A stretch of DNA of 64,000 nucleotides from Kalmusia sp. IMI 367209 (GCA_027946365.1 JAPEUQ010000018.1:496001-560000); one strand, 5' to 3'; positions 1-12,603 are shown, counted from the stretch's first letter. Notes: generated by a model from the letters alone, not told the origin. Numbers and translations: made by a program.

Positions 1-527
1 GCCCCGGCCAAATAGAGACGGAGGATGCTTATGCAGTTCTCAACACCATGATCCCTGACCACAGCGATCTTTCCCTCAAAATACTAAGGCTACTCCTTGA
101 ACATCCTATAGAGCCATGGCCTTTTGCCAGGGGTACTACGACAATTCTTCACAAAATTGTGCATCACGGCTCGCTTGAAGCTGTGAGCATGGCGTGGAAT
201 TTAATGGGATCTGAGAAAATTCTTGAGTACCACGACGCTGGCGGCTCAACTCCACTGATTCTTGCAGCCGTAACGTGCGCAGTCGATAAGATATTATTCC
301 TCCTCAAAAAAGGAGCAAAAATTGATGCTCAGGATCATGGCGGTCGTACTGCCCTTCATCATGCGATCGAGCGCGATGTGCCTGATCTGACCGCAGCGCT
401 CTTCGATAAAGGTGCTAACTATCAAATCAAGGACAACGAGGGATTAACAGCAATGGATCTAGTTGCCGCGGAAATGTCCTGTGAACGACTTCCACAAGTG
501 GTGGCTGCAAAGCGCGCATTCACATAA
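1..527 (+). CDS. Ankyrin-repeat protein, C-terminal part (5' partial)
   Basis: The frame is open from base 3 to the stop at 525-527, so the gene starts outside the window; the ATG at 48 is probably internal. Two clear ankyrin units are visible in the last ~100 residues (GGSTPLILAA... and GGRTALHHAIE...), each with the usual TPL/TAL-H turn and a following helix pair, and a third weaker unit lies before them (TTILHKIVHHG). Ankyrin repeats mediate protein binding; nothing here shows a catalytic partner domain, which may lie upstream. The tail after the last repeat is short (about 25 residues). Function beyond repeat scaffold cannot be stated. Confidence 0.7.
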   Translation, partial: PGQIETEDAYAVLNTMIPDHSDLSLKILRLLLEHPIEPWPFARGTTTILHKIVHHGSLEAVSMAWNLMGSEKILEYHDAGGSTPLILAAVTCAVDKILFLLKKGAKIDAQDHGGRTALHHAIERDVPDLTAALFDKGANYQIKDNEGLTAMDLVAAEMSCERLPQVVAAKRAFT

Positions 528-1566
528 TCTCGGAAAAAGTGTAGCGAAGACATGACAAGTGGAGCTCTTGATCTGAATTGTTTGCTTTATATGAACAGTT
601 GTTTCTGTAAATAAATGTATCGGACCAACATGCTAAGTGGATCCTCTCGAAGATTTAAGATAGGACACATAAATTTAGTTACCTTCTTCACGGTTGCCAT
701 CAACAAAATTTACAGCCCCCTTGACGTAATTAATACCATGACGGGCAAAATACGATATAAACCGAGAATTAATCAGTTTTAGTTAATTGATCTGTATTTT
801 TTTTTTTTTTTCGCTCAGATCAACAATATTTTCATGGTTCAGAAAAGCAGTAGTGGTCTTGCCATCGTCATAGAACACATTCTTTCTCATTAGACACAAG
901 CTCTGACTATGTGAAAACTAAAGGGCGACCTCCTGGGCAAGCACTATAGTCTCGATATAAATAAGTACACAGCACATCAGCGACAATCACAACAACCCCT
1001 GTGGGGCAATGGTTAAATGGATTTTGCAATTTTGCTTAGTCGCTTTCCCAGGGCTTGTCACTTGAAGTCCTGGCACGGAACTGGATCAAATAGGTAGCAA
1101 ACATTCTATTTAACCTTGCCTAGTGTGCCTGCTTCATCGTCCTTAATGTATCGAGTCGCATGTTTCACACACAAAGCGCTACACTCACGGTTCTCAATAC
1201 CGCCGAGACCTCTTAGCCAGAAGTGACGATCGCAGCGATAGGCGGAGAAAGGTTACCACTCAATTAATGCATATCTGAACACATTCCAGTATGTCTTTGA
1301 TCTAAGGCCGCTTCCGCCAACATTCCCCTTGTTTTGGACGAAAAAGACTAGCTTTGACTACACAAGTTACACAAAGCGCGAAAGCAGACCATTTTCTGCT
1401 CAATAGCCTATGTGATTAGACGAGACAAATCTACGTGAGAAGATGAATGCAGTTCGATATCTAAAGGTTGGTTCCACTAGGCCAATACAATCTTCATCAT
1501 GTCATAGAGCTCTCTCAGCCTGATTGCCACTTTCCGAACAGCAGACTATCACCACGCGATTACAAT
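528..1566. other. Intergenic, AT-rich, no gene seen
   Basis: About 1 kb between the ankyrin gene and the rhodopsin-domain gene. It contains short poly-T (near 798-811) and many in-frame stops in all frames. No open frame of note. A weak tRNA-like patch near 1003-1080 was rejected. Confidence 0.5.
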
Positions 1567-2739
1567 ATGATGCAGCTTAGAAATACAGGGATAATGGTCA
1601 TTATTGTGACAACAATAGAGTGCATTGTTGCTCTTTTATTTATCTGTCTTCGAGGCTGGGTTCGCGTTCGACTTTTGAATGGATTCAGATACGATGATTA
1701 TCTGCTGTGGGCAACAATGGTATGCATGTCGTTCCTTTAAATCAATGGCTACAGTATTAGCCTAATTTTACAAGTAGGCCTTTCTATTCGCAATCGCTGG
1801 AGATACAATCGCTGCCACGTATCACGGCCTCGGTCGCCATGCTGTTGAATTAACAGTGGAAGATTCCATGCGGCTTACGCCCTACATATTTGCGTATCCT
1901 GCACTAATGACGGTCTCATTATTTATAAGCAAGGCAGTGGTTGTTGCATTCCTGCTTATGGTTGTTGTCGAGATGGTGTAAGGAAATGAACGTCTCTCTA
2001 ATTGTTTTCACCATCTAACAGTGAGGACTCTCTAGGCACAGAATTATTCTCTGGGTCAGCATTGGAATCCTAGGTCTATTATCAGCGTTAGAGATCATAG
2101 GCCTCTTCGTGCAATGTTTTCCTGTTGAGGCGAATTGGAATCCGTTCTTGAAAAAGAAGTGCTATTTTGACGATAACATGGCAGGCTACTTCCTTACAGG
2201 TATCTACGCATCGCTCCATGTATCTGAAGTTATCCTGTTTTGATGGCTGACGATGAAAGCAGGCTATGGCACCTTCCTCGACTTTTTCCTCGCAGCATTA
2301 CCATGGTTCTTCTTCAGTAGCCTACGAGTGAATAGAAAAGAGAAATTCGTAGTCTGTATATCTCTTAGCACAGGAGTATTGTAAGCGATCAGTCTAATCC
2401 CTTCGCTACCATTGCTTCTCCCTACCACACGCTAATAAGCCTCTAGCGCAGGAGTCTGCGGTATAGTTCGCTTTATTGAACTTTATAAATTACAGAACAA
2501 CCCTGATCGTGTCTGTACGAGTACCTCTCTTCCTAGTATGAAATGTACTTCATTTGAGAGTAAATTTAACATTGCTAGACGCTTCCCTTGGCGTGATGAT
2601 CTGGACCAACACTGAAACCTGCGTCTCCATAATAAGCGTCTGCCTAACCGTGACGCGAATTCTCTACCGCTGGTGTAGCAAAGGTATTTTAGTCAGCCCC
2701 TACAGCACCGGGGCTATGCCGGGACAGGAGTCCTCTTGA
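1567..2739 (+). CDS. Rhodopsin-domain (PTH11-like) integral membrane protein, six exons
   Basis: Joining exons 1567-1719, 1778-1977, 2036-2199, 2263-2380, 2447-2514 and 2561-2739 gives one frame of 293 residues. The fungal rhodopsin-domain signatures appear in order: first membrane helix then YDDYLLW, YHGLGRH after the second helix, a loop with FVQCFP...NPF...CYF, then LDFFLAALPW and a final helix preceded by IWTNTET. Seven hydrophobic segments are expected. The ATG at 1567 (MMQLRN) is chosen because the same frame is closed by TAA at 1462. The C-terminal tail is only about 20 residues, shorter than usual, and the last intron (2515-2560, 46 bases) uses a weak acceptor, so slight decay or a misplaced junction is possible. 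Ligand and role are unknown; PTH11-like proteins are often surface sensors. Confidence 0.7.
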
Positions 2740-4420
2740 CACTACTATTAGCTATAGTACTGGTCTCAGAATCATATGAGTGCCTGTATGCAGACATGTC
2801 AGATACAAATGTGGATTGTGTGAGTAATAAGAGTAAAAACCCTGATGTGAGCCGCCCCATCTACTATTGCTGCTTCTAGTCCTACATTTACTTCAACTTC
2901 TAATATTTTTCTCTATAATGTGATTCACAAGTGTATGGCTCACACAGGCACGGGGTTTAATTTTGCTAAGACTTCGTAATCAATGGCCTGATCTGTTGTG
3001 CTTAGTATTTTACTTATTTGTACTGAAAAACCAATTCGAACTTCTAGGACGGGAAAAGTTTGTGTAGTTCGCCTGGCCCTTATATCTAGTGAAATGCACT
3101 CAGGGTATATATTTCCTAATCTTTACTTTACATGATAACTCGGTATGTTACGGCCAACTACAGAGCACACAGTATATCGCCACAAGGCTGAGATATAACC
3201 GTCAAAATTCAGTATACAGGAAGGGTTACAAGCCAATAGGATACGAATACTTCAATCACGCTGGAAAGGACGACAGCTGGGCCGCTCCGGCTTAAGGTTG
3301 CAGGATCGCAAATTTCATGAGGTTTCCCTGCCCGTAGATTTTTAGAGGGGGATTTTAGTTGAATAAATCCCTGACGAATCATGGGCAGGCACTCAACCCT
3401 TGTAGCGGAAAGGCTTGAACAGCCCTACGAGGTCTTGCGAATGATCACGTTTTCCGCGTTTTCCAAACCAACCAATGGATGAAAGGAATTACATAGCCTC
3501 AGCATGCCATTAATCAGGGTTCTATTAGGCAGAGAGACTTTGCCATCTCACAAGTGCGGTAAATTGTCAATGAGATAGAGACGTTGTCGTCCCAGGCGCT
3601 AGCTAGCCTTAGTGCGGCATGGCCCACTTCCTGTCAGCGGTCTACCGGTAACCTATCGCGTCCTAACAAGGTCGCGACAATACTTGGCAGCTCTCGATAA
3701 CACCCACGTAAATCCCAACCAGGTTCTTCAAGAGAGGCAAAGGACATGCAACTGCGAGGGTATATTTAATTATCTCAAAATATGATACCTTAGGGTTGCG
3801 GCAGTGGCCATGATATTATGCCCCTCCATATCTGATGTGACGGGCGAGAAGACGGATTTGCTAGCCACCTTACGGTCAGCAGCTGCACTGCGCGGTGTGA
3901 AAGCATGCTCAGCCATGCTCTAGACCTGCAGTCACCTTCGGTGATCAATAAACGTGCCAGGTGCCCTCTCAGGATCATGTCGAATGGGAAGTACAAGGCG
4001 GATGCAGCTTCTCAAGAATGGTAGCGGGGGCCATGAGCGGGGTAAATAAGGCTCACTTCGTCACCGATAAAGGGCTAAATTCTCGCGAACCAGACCATAA
4101 GTCGCGATTGACGAACTGCCCAATCTGATAAGATATCGCCCATCTCAACACGATACAGCGATGGCACCCGTTCACAAAAATCCTTCGTAGTGGTTGAAAA
4201 TTCCTGCCGCGGCTTCTTCATACACTCAATGTCGGCATGTCAAATCTTCGCACGTACGGTATCTTGGGAACGACCGGTAGCAGCTGCTTATCATCTTCTA
4301 CTACATGTCTTAGGCATAGACCCCTACATCGTTCTAGCTCCGGTGAGAACAAAGTTGGAAGATAATCCTCTATCATCTGGACATGGGCGTATGCATCAAA
4401 ATACAGAAAAAAAAAGGCTG

Positions 4421-4571
4421 CGGACGAGGCTGGCCCCTGAAGTTTCCTTCTCCGGCGATTCAGTGGATTCAAAAGGTGTACTCCCAAATGTGCATGTCAG
4501 CTTCATATATCATCCTGGGAACGCAAAGCCTTTGGAAAAGGCTGGCCCCGAGAATTTCCTCTCCCGGCGAT
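4421..4571. repeat. Imperfect direct repeat pair (~39 bp units)
   Basis: Units at 4421-4459 and 4534-4571 share the core GGCTGGCCCC followed by a similar TTTCCT..CCGGCGAT segment, with a few substitutions and small indels. The spacing is 113 bases start to start. Further related words (ATGGGCGTATG at 4383 and ATGGGCGCATG near 4580) suggest that the duplicated unit was once longer. It looks like an old tandem duplication in non-coding DNA. Confidence 0.4.
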
Positions 4572-4786
4572 CTATCAAAATGGGCGCATGTTGTGCCATC
4601 TTGTGGCTTGCTAAGATCGCCTCTATGTGTTGGTTTGCAATCAATACGAAAGATTAAGGCATGTAAAAATGTAAATCACTGGTATCTGACTTGCATGTGT
4701 TAATGCTCTCGCGTCTTAAAACTTCTAACTGGCTCAAAGTGGGCGAGCCTTCTGTTACATCCATAATTCCGTGCTGAAGGCATCCC

Positions 4787-4793
4787 TATAAAG
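4787..4793 (+). promoter_or_regulatory. TATA box of the GPI-protein gene
   Basis: TATAAAG lies 98 bases before the ATG at 4885, in a good position for a fungal core promoter with a ~60-base leader. Confidence 0.4.
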
Positions 4794-4884
4794 TGGAGGA
4801 CCTGATTCTTTATGTTTTTAGTTATCTAGCCTTACCTCCAAATAAAGCTTACAGTTCTCATATCCAACCAAGAACATTTCCATC

Positions 4885-6802
4885 ATGAATTCCGTAAACT
4901 CCACGATCATGGTCTCTCTTTGCATCGCGCTGCTGTGGGGGTCTTTGATTGCTTGGGCTTCCCCAATTGACCCTTCCCAGAACATCGTGTTGAAAGCAGC
5001 AAAACGGCAAGCCGATCTTACAAAGAGGAGCAAAGATGTGTCGTTGTCCAATCACATCACGCTCTCTTATGTGGAAGGTAAAGTTTCCATCAAAAAATCT
5101 GCATGATCCATTGGCCTTACCATGGACCTAGAGAAGGTACTCGGACCGACAGGGCCTCAATTTAGTTCGACCCTTCAAATGCATTCTGATCGACCAGCGC
5201 TTTTCCTTGAAGACTTTGATCACCTCTTAGATGAAGTGGAATGCAACCACTCGACCATGGCGGTAACATTTCGACATATTGATCAATACAGAAACGCTTA
5301 TGCTGCCTGCCACCCCTTGGTCAATGGGTGGATTGTGTCTTCCCATTCGACCTGCAGTGAGGAAGGCGCACATTCGGTCTTCAGGTAACTTACCGTAAGC
5401 CAATCTAATAAGCTGAGTATCTAAGACCGCCAGTATATTATCAATCGATCATGACATGCAGTCGTTGCGCTTAATCTTCCATGTTGAAGAGACTACACTA
5501 CAATCGGCATTTCACAGTATGACGTTCAATCTCGATCACAGTTCTGAGGTATACGTTCCCCACGTACACAACCGTTTATCAAGACGTCAAGACGAATCTA
5601 CAAGTGTCATATCTATAGCAAGCACGCAGACCACTAAGAGGCCCACCCCAACTGCATCGGAGCCTCCTCCCGACTCAAGCGCGTCAGGCGATCTTTCGTT
5701 TCAATCCCTAGACTCCACATTCGAACTACCAGGGAACAAGTCGCTTCCCTTCGACTTGGGGTGTCGCAACTGTACCGGTACCGGTAAAATCGAGCTGAAG
5801 ATTACGAACTTCGAGTTCAATAATATACTCAATGATGACGACGATTTAGTGAAGACAGGCGCCGTCGAGATCGACCTAACTGGATTCTCGTTATCTATAG
5901 GACTGAAGGCAACACCTGAGGATGACTATGAGGAAACAATCAACATCTTCACAGCGAAAATCATTGGAGCTGATTTACGTATTGCTTTGGCCGCAGTGAT
6001 TAGCTCACGATATTAAAACAATTCTATAGATACCAAAAGTTGGACATGTAGACTTAGAATTTAGTCTAGATCTGGACTTTCAGTCTTTTGTCAACCAGAG
6101 TGTCGAACTGGGTTTTGGCTTCGACGTCACGGTCAGTTCTTCTTAATGTCTGTTGAAGCATTCATATCGCTGATGACTATTTATCATTAGGTCCCCGACT
6201 CTAAGATTCGTGCCGACATCGCCGAAACCCAAAATTCGGGTATCACTGGCTTCAACCCAAATGTCACTGCCCAGCTACTTCGTTCCAATATCTCTGACGT
6301 CGAGGTTTGGATACTCGCTGGACTTCAACCTAAGTTCACCGCTTCATTGGAAATCCTTGACATTGATGTTGGAGTTGGACCCTTCCTGTCCCTGCCTCAC
6401 TTCGTCTTGAACGCTACGCAGCTCCACAGTTCGAATGTTGGTGCAAATTGCGAAACAAATGGCGATACGGTTCAAGAATTCAAAGACTCATTCACGAACA
6501 TAACACATGTCGAATACAATGTCGGCATTGGTGGGGGCTTGGAAATCGACATTCTTGGTGACCATCAAATAACGTTCGCTTCCACTGATTATCAATTAGC
6601 GACACAGTGTCTGGTCTACAAAACTGATGGACCCGTTGCAGGTCTAGCTGAGGCCACCTCAGTTCTGGCCGATCTTACGAAGCCGCCTGAGCCGACCGGC
6701 AAAGGTACAGGTCAAGAGAAAGGAACGGCCTCCAGTCTTGTCTTGCATTCCCTTCTGTTCTATTTGACTGTCTCTTTCCTTGTGGGTATTGTTATCCTCT
6801 GA
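4885..6802 (+). CDS. Secreted GPI-anchored surface protein (DUF7029/DUF7223-like), five exons
   Basis: Exons 4885-5077, 5132-5384, 5434-5995, 6030-6131 and 6191-6802 join in phase to 573 residues. It starts with a signal peptide (MNSVNSTIMVSLCIALLWGS, cut near AWA-SP). An N-terminal beta-rich domain follows, including LSYVE and VFSILSID. After a Ser/Thr/Pro linker there is a second domain opening with the paired cysteines CRNCTGTG, followed by alternating beta-type repeats (IELKITNFEF, VEIDLTGFSL). The C terminus ends in a hydrophobic tail after a small-residue GTASS stretch, the layout of a GPI-anchor signal. From memory this order resembles fungal proteins annotated DUF7029 plus DUF7223; no search was possible. 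Intron 3 (5996-6029) would be only 34 bases, so that junction is the least sure. No enzyme motif is seen; a cell-wall or surface role is inferred. Confidence 0.7.
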
Positions 6803-8274
6803 AAGACTAGATCAATTTGATACTGGTAATCGTGCACATGTGTGTAATCTAAACGATTTTGATAGGCTCCCAGACTGTTCAGGTCTATTAATGATAAGTG
6901 TCCATTGAGTCTTCAGATTATTGTATTGTTGTTGAGTCTCTATTGCCTTGTTCATAGGTTGATGATGGTTGAAGCATGCTAGAACCAGCAGCTGGATGCA
7001 GTGCGTTGATACTCCTGAGATATTTATGTAATGCTTTCTAACGTAATTTCCGGTTTCGACGGAGACCTAGAGCAAAATACAGGTACACTTCACAAAGCAG
7101 GAGAGGAACCGCTGCTATTTTATCGTTTACTATCCTTTTCGGCTACTACACCTTCCACTGCAAATCTAGTACAATGATACAGGTACATCAACACCATTAA
7201 GATGAAATAATTAGTTTTCAATATATAAAGTGTACTTTGCATATCCTCACGCAACCATTCGTGTTCATTTTAGTCCGATCTCACCTGTACACAATCAATG
7301 TAAAGAGCCGTCTTACAGGAAATCGGATTGAATAGTCATATTATTACAAAAGTATAGCTGCAGAATGCTTTATTCTCAAATAAGAACTATTCCTTCAAGT
7401 CACAGTATTATTACGACTTTTCATGCGCGTCGAAATATAGGCTGTATGCGACGGTGATCATGGTCAAGTGATCTGACCTTCTGGTCTTCTCTGTTGTATC
7501 TATTGAAATTCGAAAACAAATCTTCGTATGCTTTCACTTATCTTGAAGGGGGTTAAAGACCACCCAACACTTGATATTGTGATCGTCATTATCTGCGTCG
7601 TTTTCGTTACCCTCCTCTTTGATGGCTGCACCAGTCTGTTTATTGCTAACAAGTAGCTTCCCGTCTCAGCCCGTGCAAGTGAGAATCAGAACATTTGCGC
7701 TAGCGCGTCGCCAAAGTAAAACTAGTCATGATAGTCTATAATAACAAATACGGACTTACCTTGCATGTGAAACATGTTCATCATCGTGAGCATAAGTATC
7801 GATTGCCGACCGCTCCGAACTCAAGAATTCAGCTCAATGAGATCTGCCAGGTCGTAATTAATGCGTGCTGATTTATGGAGTTCCCTATTAGAATGCCAAT
7901 CAAAATTCAATAATGCCTTTGTGTTTGCGAGCGAAAAACCCGATAATTAATCAGTATTTCGCTCACTAAGATCCAACGATGATTTCGATATTTCATGAAC
8001 TAATAGTGATTTCGGTCGGAGAGAGACTAGCCATGGTACTCCTGGGTCATGTGCCTCAACTGGGGTTTTTGTCTTTGTGAGAAAAATCAATAAAATCTAT
8101 TAGCAATGATTATTGTGGCCTAGTCCCAAATACAATTAGTCTATTTTTCTTAGTAAAAGGTTATGAACAATTACACCTTGAGTAATACTTTGTAAAAGAG
8201 GCTTACGTTTCTATAGATTATATCATTATATGGAATATTCATACTATTTCCAAGTCATTACTCTAATCGGCACA
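6803..8274. other. Intergenic, AT-rich, 1.5 kb
   Basis: It separates the ends of two convergent genes. It is stop-rich in all frames with several poly-T/A runs, and no gene or repeat was recognised. Confidence 0.5.
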
Positions 8275-9710
8275 TCACGCTTCCCTCTGCCCAAGAGTCA
8301 GTCCAACCATTATCATCCGCAGCATGTTTTCAGCTTCAGTTTTAAGAAGTCTTTCGGTTTCCTGAATGGCCTTTTCAAGCGACGATGGCCCCTGCTGAAT
8401 GCTGGTGAAGGCTTTGATGCCCGCACCATAGCAGACATCGGCTCCTTCCCCGATCGTGCCGGCTAATGCAACCACTTGTGCCCCATGCCGCTTTGCACGT
8501 CGAGCGACTTCCGTAGTCATCTTCCCCTCTGTTGATTGCGAGTCAAGGCTGCCTTCTGCAGTAATGACAAAATCCCATCGAGTATGGAACACACTATCAA
8601 GCTCGAAGTATTCATTGATAGCGTCACTCCTAGGTCGCATGTATGCGCCAATGAGCATCAAGCCCGCGCCAAGTCCGCCGGATGCGCCACTACCCGGTAT
8701 AGTGGAGATGTCAGCCTTTAGATTTTGGCCGGCTACATGTGCCAGACGCTCTAAAGCCGCCGAGAGCAGTTCCACCTGCTCAGGTGTAGCCCCTTTCTGA
8801 GGTCCATAGATGCGCGCGACACCCTTAGGACCGCAAAGAACATTCTTAATATTGCACACGACTTCAATTTGAACTGTTTCCAAGGAAAGTTATAAGTAGG
8901 CGCTCCGTGCCAGATAGGGGTTGGTTGCTCACCAGCATTATTGCGAAGTCTAGGGTGGACTTCGTTCCATTCTATCTTGTGCAAGCGCAAAAGCGATTGA
9001 CCACCACCGGCTTTCGGAAGCTCTTCCCCTTTTGCATCCAGTAGACGGATGCCAAGTGCCTGAAGCATCCCCGCTCCACCATCAGATGTACCGGAATCTC
9101 CACAACCAATAATTATCTTGGTGCACCCCTGATCGAGCGCTTTCTCAATCAATTCACCAACACCATACGTCGTGGTAATTGTTGGGTCTCGCGAGTCTTT
9201 CGGCACGAGGCGCAAACCTGCCGCTGCCGCCATGTCCATTACAGCTGTCTTTTTGTCTTCGCCGATGAATCCAAGATGTGACGTTACTGCGCATCCCATT
9301 GGGCCAGTCACCGTATACTCCATGATATCACCGTCTTGAGCTGCGACCAAAGCTCGACAGAAGCCCTCTCCACCATCGTGAAGTGGGATTTTCCGCACGA
9401 AGGCCTCGTCCTCCTTGACTACTTTCCTCACACCAGCTTCAATAGCATCAGCAACACTCTCCGGCCCAAGACTCTCCTTGAATCCGGAAGGTGCAACGAG
9501 GATATTCAATGGACGGCCGCCGAAGAACTCTGTCGATGGTGTCGCTAACGCGGACGTTGCTGCTGAGGTTAAAAGATCATCTACTTTGTGTGGTGGAAGA
9601 TTGAATGTCTTTAGTGTGTGAAGACGAGGCAACTTGGGGCGAATGACCGGAGATGGTGGAATACTGGTAGCGCAAGGATCCATGTTAGGAAGCACGTTGA
9701 GCATGTTCAA
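8275..9710 (-). CDS. Glycerate kinase (GlxK/GarK family)
   Basis: Two exons (9710-8933 and 8873-8275, intron GTGAGC...CAG) give 458 residues. The family (PF02595) phosphorylates D-glycerate, feeding glyoxylate/serine carbon into glycolysis. Visible signatures in order: ILVAPSGFKESL near residue 70, KIPLHDGGEGF, the glycine-rich GCGDSGTSDGGAGM, and after the intron VVCNIKNVLCGPKG with GPQKGATPEQVE, then the PGSGASGGLGAGL loop and ITAEGSLD...GK. The first ~65 residues precede the family domain and are Ser/Pro-rich; they could be a disordered or targeting extension, or the true start could be a later ATG. It is convergent with the surface-protein gene and divergent from the MFS gene. Confidence 0.9.
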
Positions 9711-10932
9711 AACGATAGATCGTCCAAAGTGAATGTGGCAATCCGATAAAGCAGATATCAGGATATAATTAGAAACAAGCGAAAGGAAGCTCTCAAGGAT
9801 GAGAATAACGATTGTTTGTTATTGAATGACTGTCTTATGCCTCAAAAAGACGAAGTTCCAATAGATACTTATATTCACGTCTCTATCCTACTTCTCCCTA
9901 TTTTCCGTCGGTTTGCATCAATATCTCTGATAACATTCGCCACACGTAATAACACAGCCTGAGGACCACGAATGCTATCACGCGACTTAAAGCCTCAATT
10001 TGACGACACCCGCAGACTTTCGTGGGCTTTAGCAACCCAAGAGAGTGCCCTCTTCCTTGATATCTGCCGACACAGCCTGAGGTTACGAATCTCAAGACAC
10101 AGACATATCGACAAGGAATTACTATCACCAGCCATTGAAAATTAAGCATACCCGGCGACGTGCCGAGTCTCTGGATCGGGTATTCCACTTGGATTGTGTC
10201 ATTACACGAGAATCTTGAAGGGTAGATATGCAACCAATCACATGCATATCCCTCATGCCAAGTGAAGACTAAGTGGGGAGTACGATCTTGTGGATTCATT
10301 GGTGATACATTTGAGCACAGCCCTCTGGTGACGTTAGCCAGCACGACTGATCGACATGATGCAGTACCTATCGATAGCTTATCGGCGCTTTCATTCGTCA
10401 CTCGTCAGGTACAACTTGCGATCCCCATGTGCGCACACGACATATTCCTATTTTCAGCTTGCGTACTCTCTTGTTAGCCTCTTGTTTCAGCCTTACCTGT
10501 ATGCTAACGGCTTGTGAAGTCATTCTTACATCCGCAAGACTGCTGCCAATCGGCCCGAATGAATCTATTAGCTGTTTCTCTCGAGCTTCCACGCGTGGCA
10601 TGCCGAGCAGTCCTGCTCGGCCACATTTGTCACAGCCACAATATCCCGCTATCGTCAGATCTTTCAGTAGCTATATGGAGAAGACACTGGATTGCGGTGG
10701 AAGATTAAGACATCAAAATACCCACTCTCACTACATCGCGCGAAATCCCTACACTCGTTTCAAACTTCGGTTGTACCTCCGCTCAATCATGCGCCTTCAA
10801 AAGAAAGGTCTCCCTTTTGACAACAAGAGCAGACCGGAATCCGTGACGCTGCCCAGATTTTCATTCGAAATTGCAAATCAAGACCGAAGACCACTTGTTA
10901 GCACCGAGCGGCTTTTCCATCGTCTAGCAACG
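9711..10932. other. Divergent intergenic region, glycerate kinase / MFS transporter
   Basis: 1.2 kb holding both promoters. The MFS frame is open far upstream (to about 10429), but codons there show no family similarity, so I treat it as leader. A 167-codon frame on the minus strand (9898-10401) has no recognisable features. Confidence 0.4.
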
Positions 10933-12603
10933 ATGGAAACAGGCTATGACCCTGGTGATCGTTGTGTATTGGATGAAAATGAAGATGTTGGCCAAGATGT
11001 TGTAGTACGTGGCGCCAATACCCAATCTCAGAACCCAAAATAACAACAGAGACAGGTGACTTATGAAGGCCCAAACGATCTAACGAATCCGCTCAACTGG
11101 TCGTGGAAGCGAAAATGGGTCACTACGATTCTGGTTTCTATGTTCACATTCATTTCGCCTTTTTCATCGACTATGGTCACGCCTGCCCTGCCGAGCATAT
11201 CAGATGATTTCGCCATACCTGAAGGCTTTATGCAGCAGCTAGTCATGTCGATCTTTTTGCTGGGCTATGCCCAAGGCCCTTTCGTACTAGCGCCTCTATC
11301 GGAAATATACGGTAGAGTGACTGTGCTGCAGTATGCAAACCTTGTGTATCTTGTTTTCAACACGGCATGTGGCTTCGCACAAAATCGAACACAGATGCTA
11401 GTTTTCCGATTGCTTAGTGGCATTGGTGGATCTGCTCCACAAGCGGTACGACTACCTTCTTTGCACCTCTGACTCTACGAGATTTTGCATTTCTTGCCAG
11501 TCGTATATTTGCTTGTACTGATAATATAACAGTTATGTAATGGTGTCCTAGCAGATACCTGGTCTAAAGAAGAACGTGGCAAGGGCCAGGCCATCTACGG
11601 CATGCTGACCTTTATCGGTCCTTGCGTCGCACCCATCTGTGGTGCATACATCTCCATGAACACCAGCTGGCGCTGGATCTTCTGGTCGACCTCGATTTTC
11701 GATGTCTTCGTCCAAATACTGGCAGTCTTCTTCCTCTCCGAAACGTTCGCTCCCGCTATCCTAGCCCAAAAGGCGAAGAAGATCAGAAAGGAATTGCAAA
11801 GACACGGAATCGTTGGAAAGGTAGTTCGGACCGAGTACGAGACTGGAGATAGATTCAGCAAAATTCTGAGGAAGAGGCTTGTTCTACCATTCATCATGCT
11901 GTTCACACATCCAGCTGTGCAGGCACCATCAATCTATAGAGCATATCTCTACGGTATCATGTATCTTGTGCTTTCGACCTTCCCACTCGTTTTTGAGGGC
12001 GCTTACAACCAAGACACAGGCATCACATCCCTCAACTATCTCTCGCTGTGCCTAGGCTTTATGATCGGGTTGCAGATCAGTCATCCACTTATGGACAAGG
12101 TAAGTAGCACTCACCTTTGAGCTCCTATCATCGCTAACGAACATCAGCTTTATGCGCGCTTCAAAATCTCCTACAACACTGAAAACGGCCTTCCTGAATG
12201 GCGCGTCCCGCCCATGCTTCTTGGCGGCCTGCTATGCCCTATTGGCCTATTTATCTATGGATGGACAGCATATCACAAGATGCACTGGGCCTATCCGAAC
12301 CTTGGCTGCGTCATCCTCGCCATAGGTCTTATCATCGCCTTCCAATGTTCACAAGCCTACACAGTCGATGCATACTCCGCTAAGTATGCCGCCAGCGCAG
12401 CGGCTGTAGGCGCGTTTCTCAGAACTATGTGTGGCTTCAGTTTCCCTTTATTCGCACCGAAGCTATATGAAAGCCTGGGGTTGGGATGGGGAAATAGTTT
12501 GTTAGCTTTTTTGACATTAGTACTAGCTGGAATAAGTCCTGTCGCGTTGTGGTTTTATGGCGCAAGGCTAAGGGCTATGAGTACCTACGGTTTGGAAAAG
12601 TAA
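10933..12603 (+). CDS. MFS drug:H+ antiporter, DHA1-type
   Basis: Exons 10933-11004, 11056-11445, 11533-12099 and 12148-12603 join in phase to 494 residues; an in-frame TAA at 11041 is removed by the first intron (GTACGT...ACAG). Family marks are the pre-TM1 motif GPNDLTNPLNWS, the TM2-loop-TM3 segment GYAQGPFVLAPLSEIYGR (DHA1 motif A region), the RLLSGIGGSAP helix, and GVLADTW...ERGKG. About twelve hydrophobic helices are present. Such proteins export toxic compounds or secondary metabolites across the plasma membrane; the substrate cannot be read. The ATG at 10933 has a favourable context, but an in-frame ATG at 10789 would add 48 residues. No biosynthetic cluster surrounds it. Confidence 0.85.

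Larger units (their letters stand above)
2740..4884. other. Gene-poor stretch of 2.1 kb
   Basis: Only short frames without family signatures or convincing splice structure are present. The part near 4380-4600 carries an imperfect direct repeat (listed separately). A TATAAAG box near the right end belongs to the next gene. I see nothing recognisable as a transposon. Confidence 0.45.

Noticed and set aside
1003..1080. tRNA-like patch (A-box-like GGGCAATGGTTAAATGG and a CCAGG...CCTGG hairpin)
   Set aside because: No acceptor stem, no proper T loop or anticodon stem.
4190..4657. 155-codon plus-strand frame
   Set aside because: Overlaps the direct repeat, no domain or promoter support, and competing frames of equal quality.
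9898..10401. 167-codon minus-strand frame
   Set aside because: No family signature; lies in a divergent promoter region.
10789..10932. Upstream in-frame start for the MFS transporter
   Set aside because: Extra 48 residues show no family similarity; kept only as an alternative.
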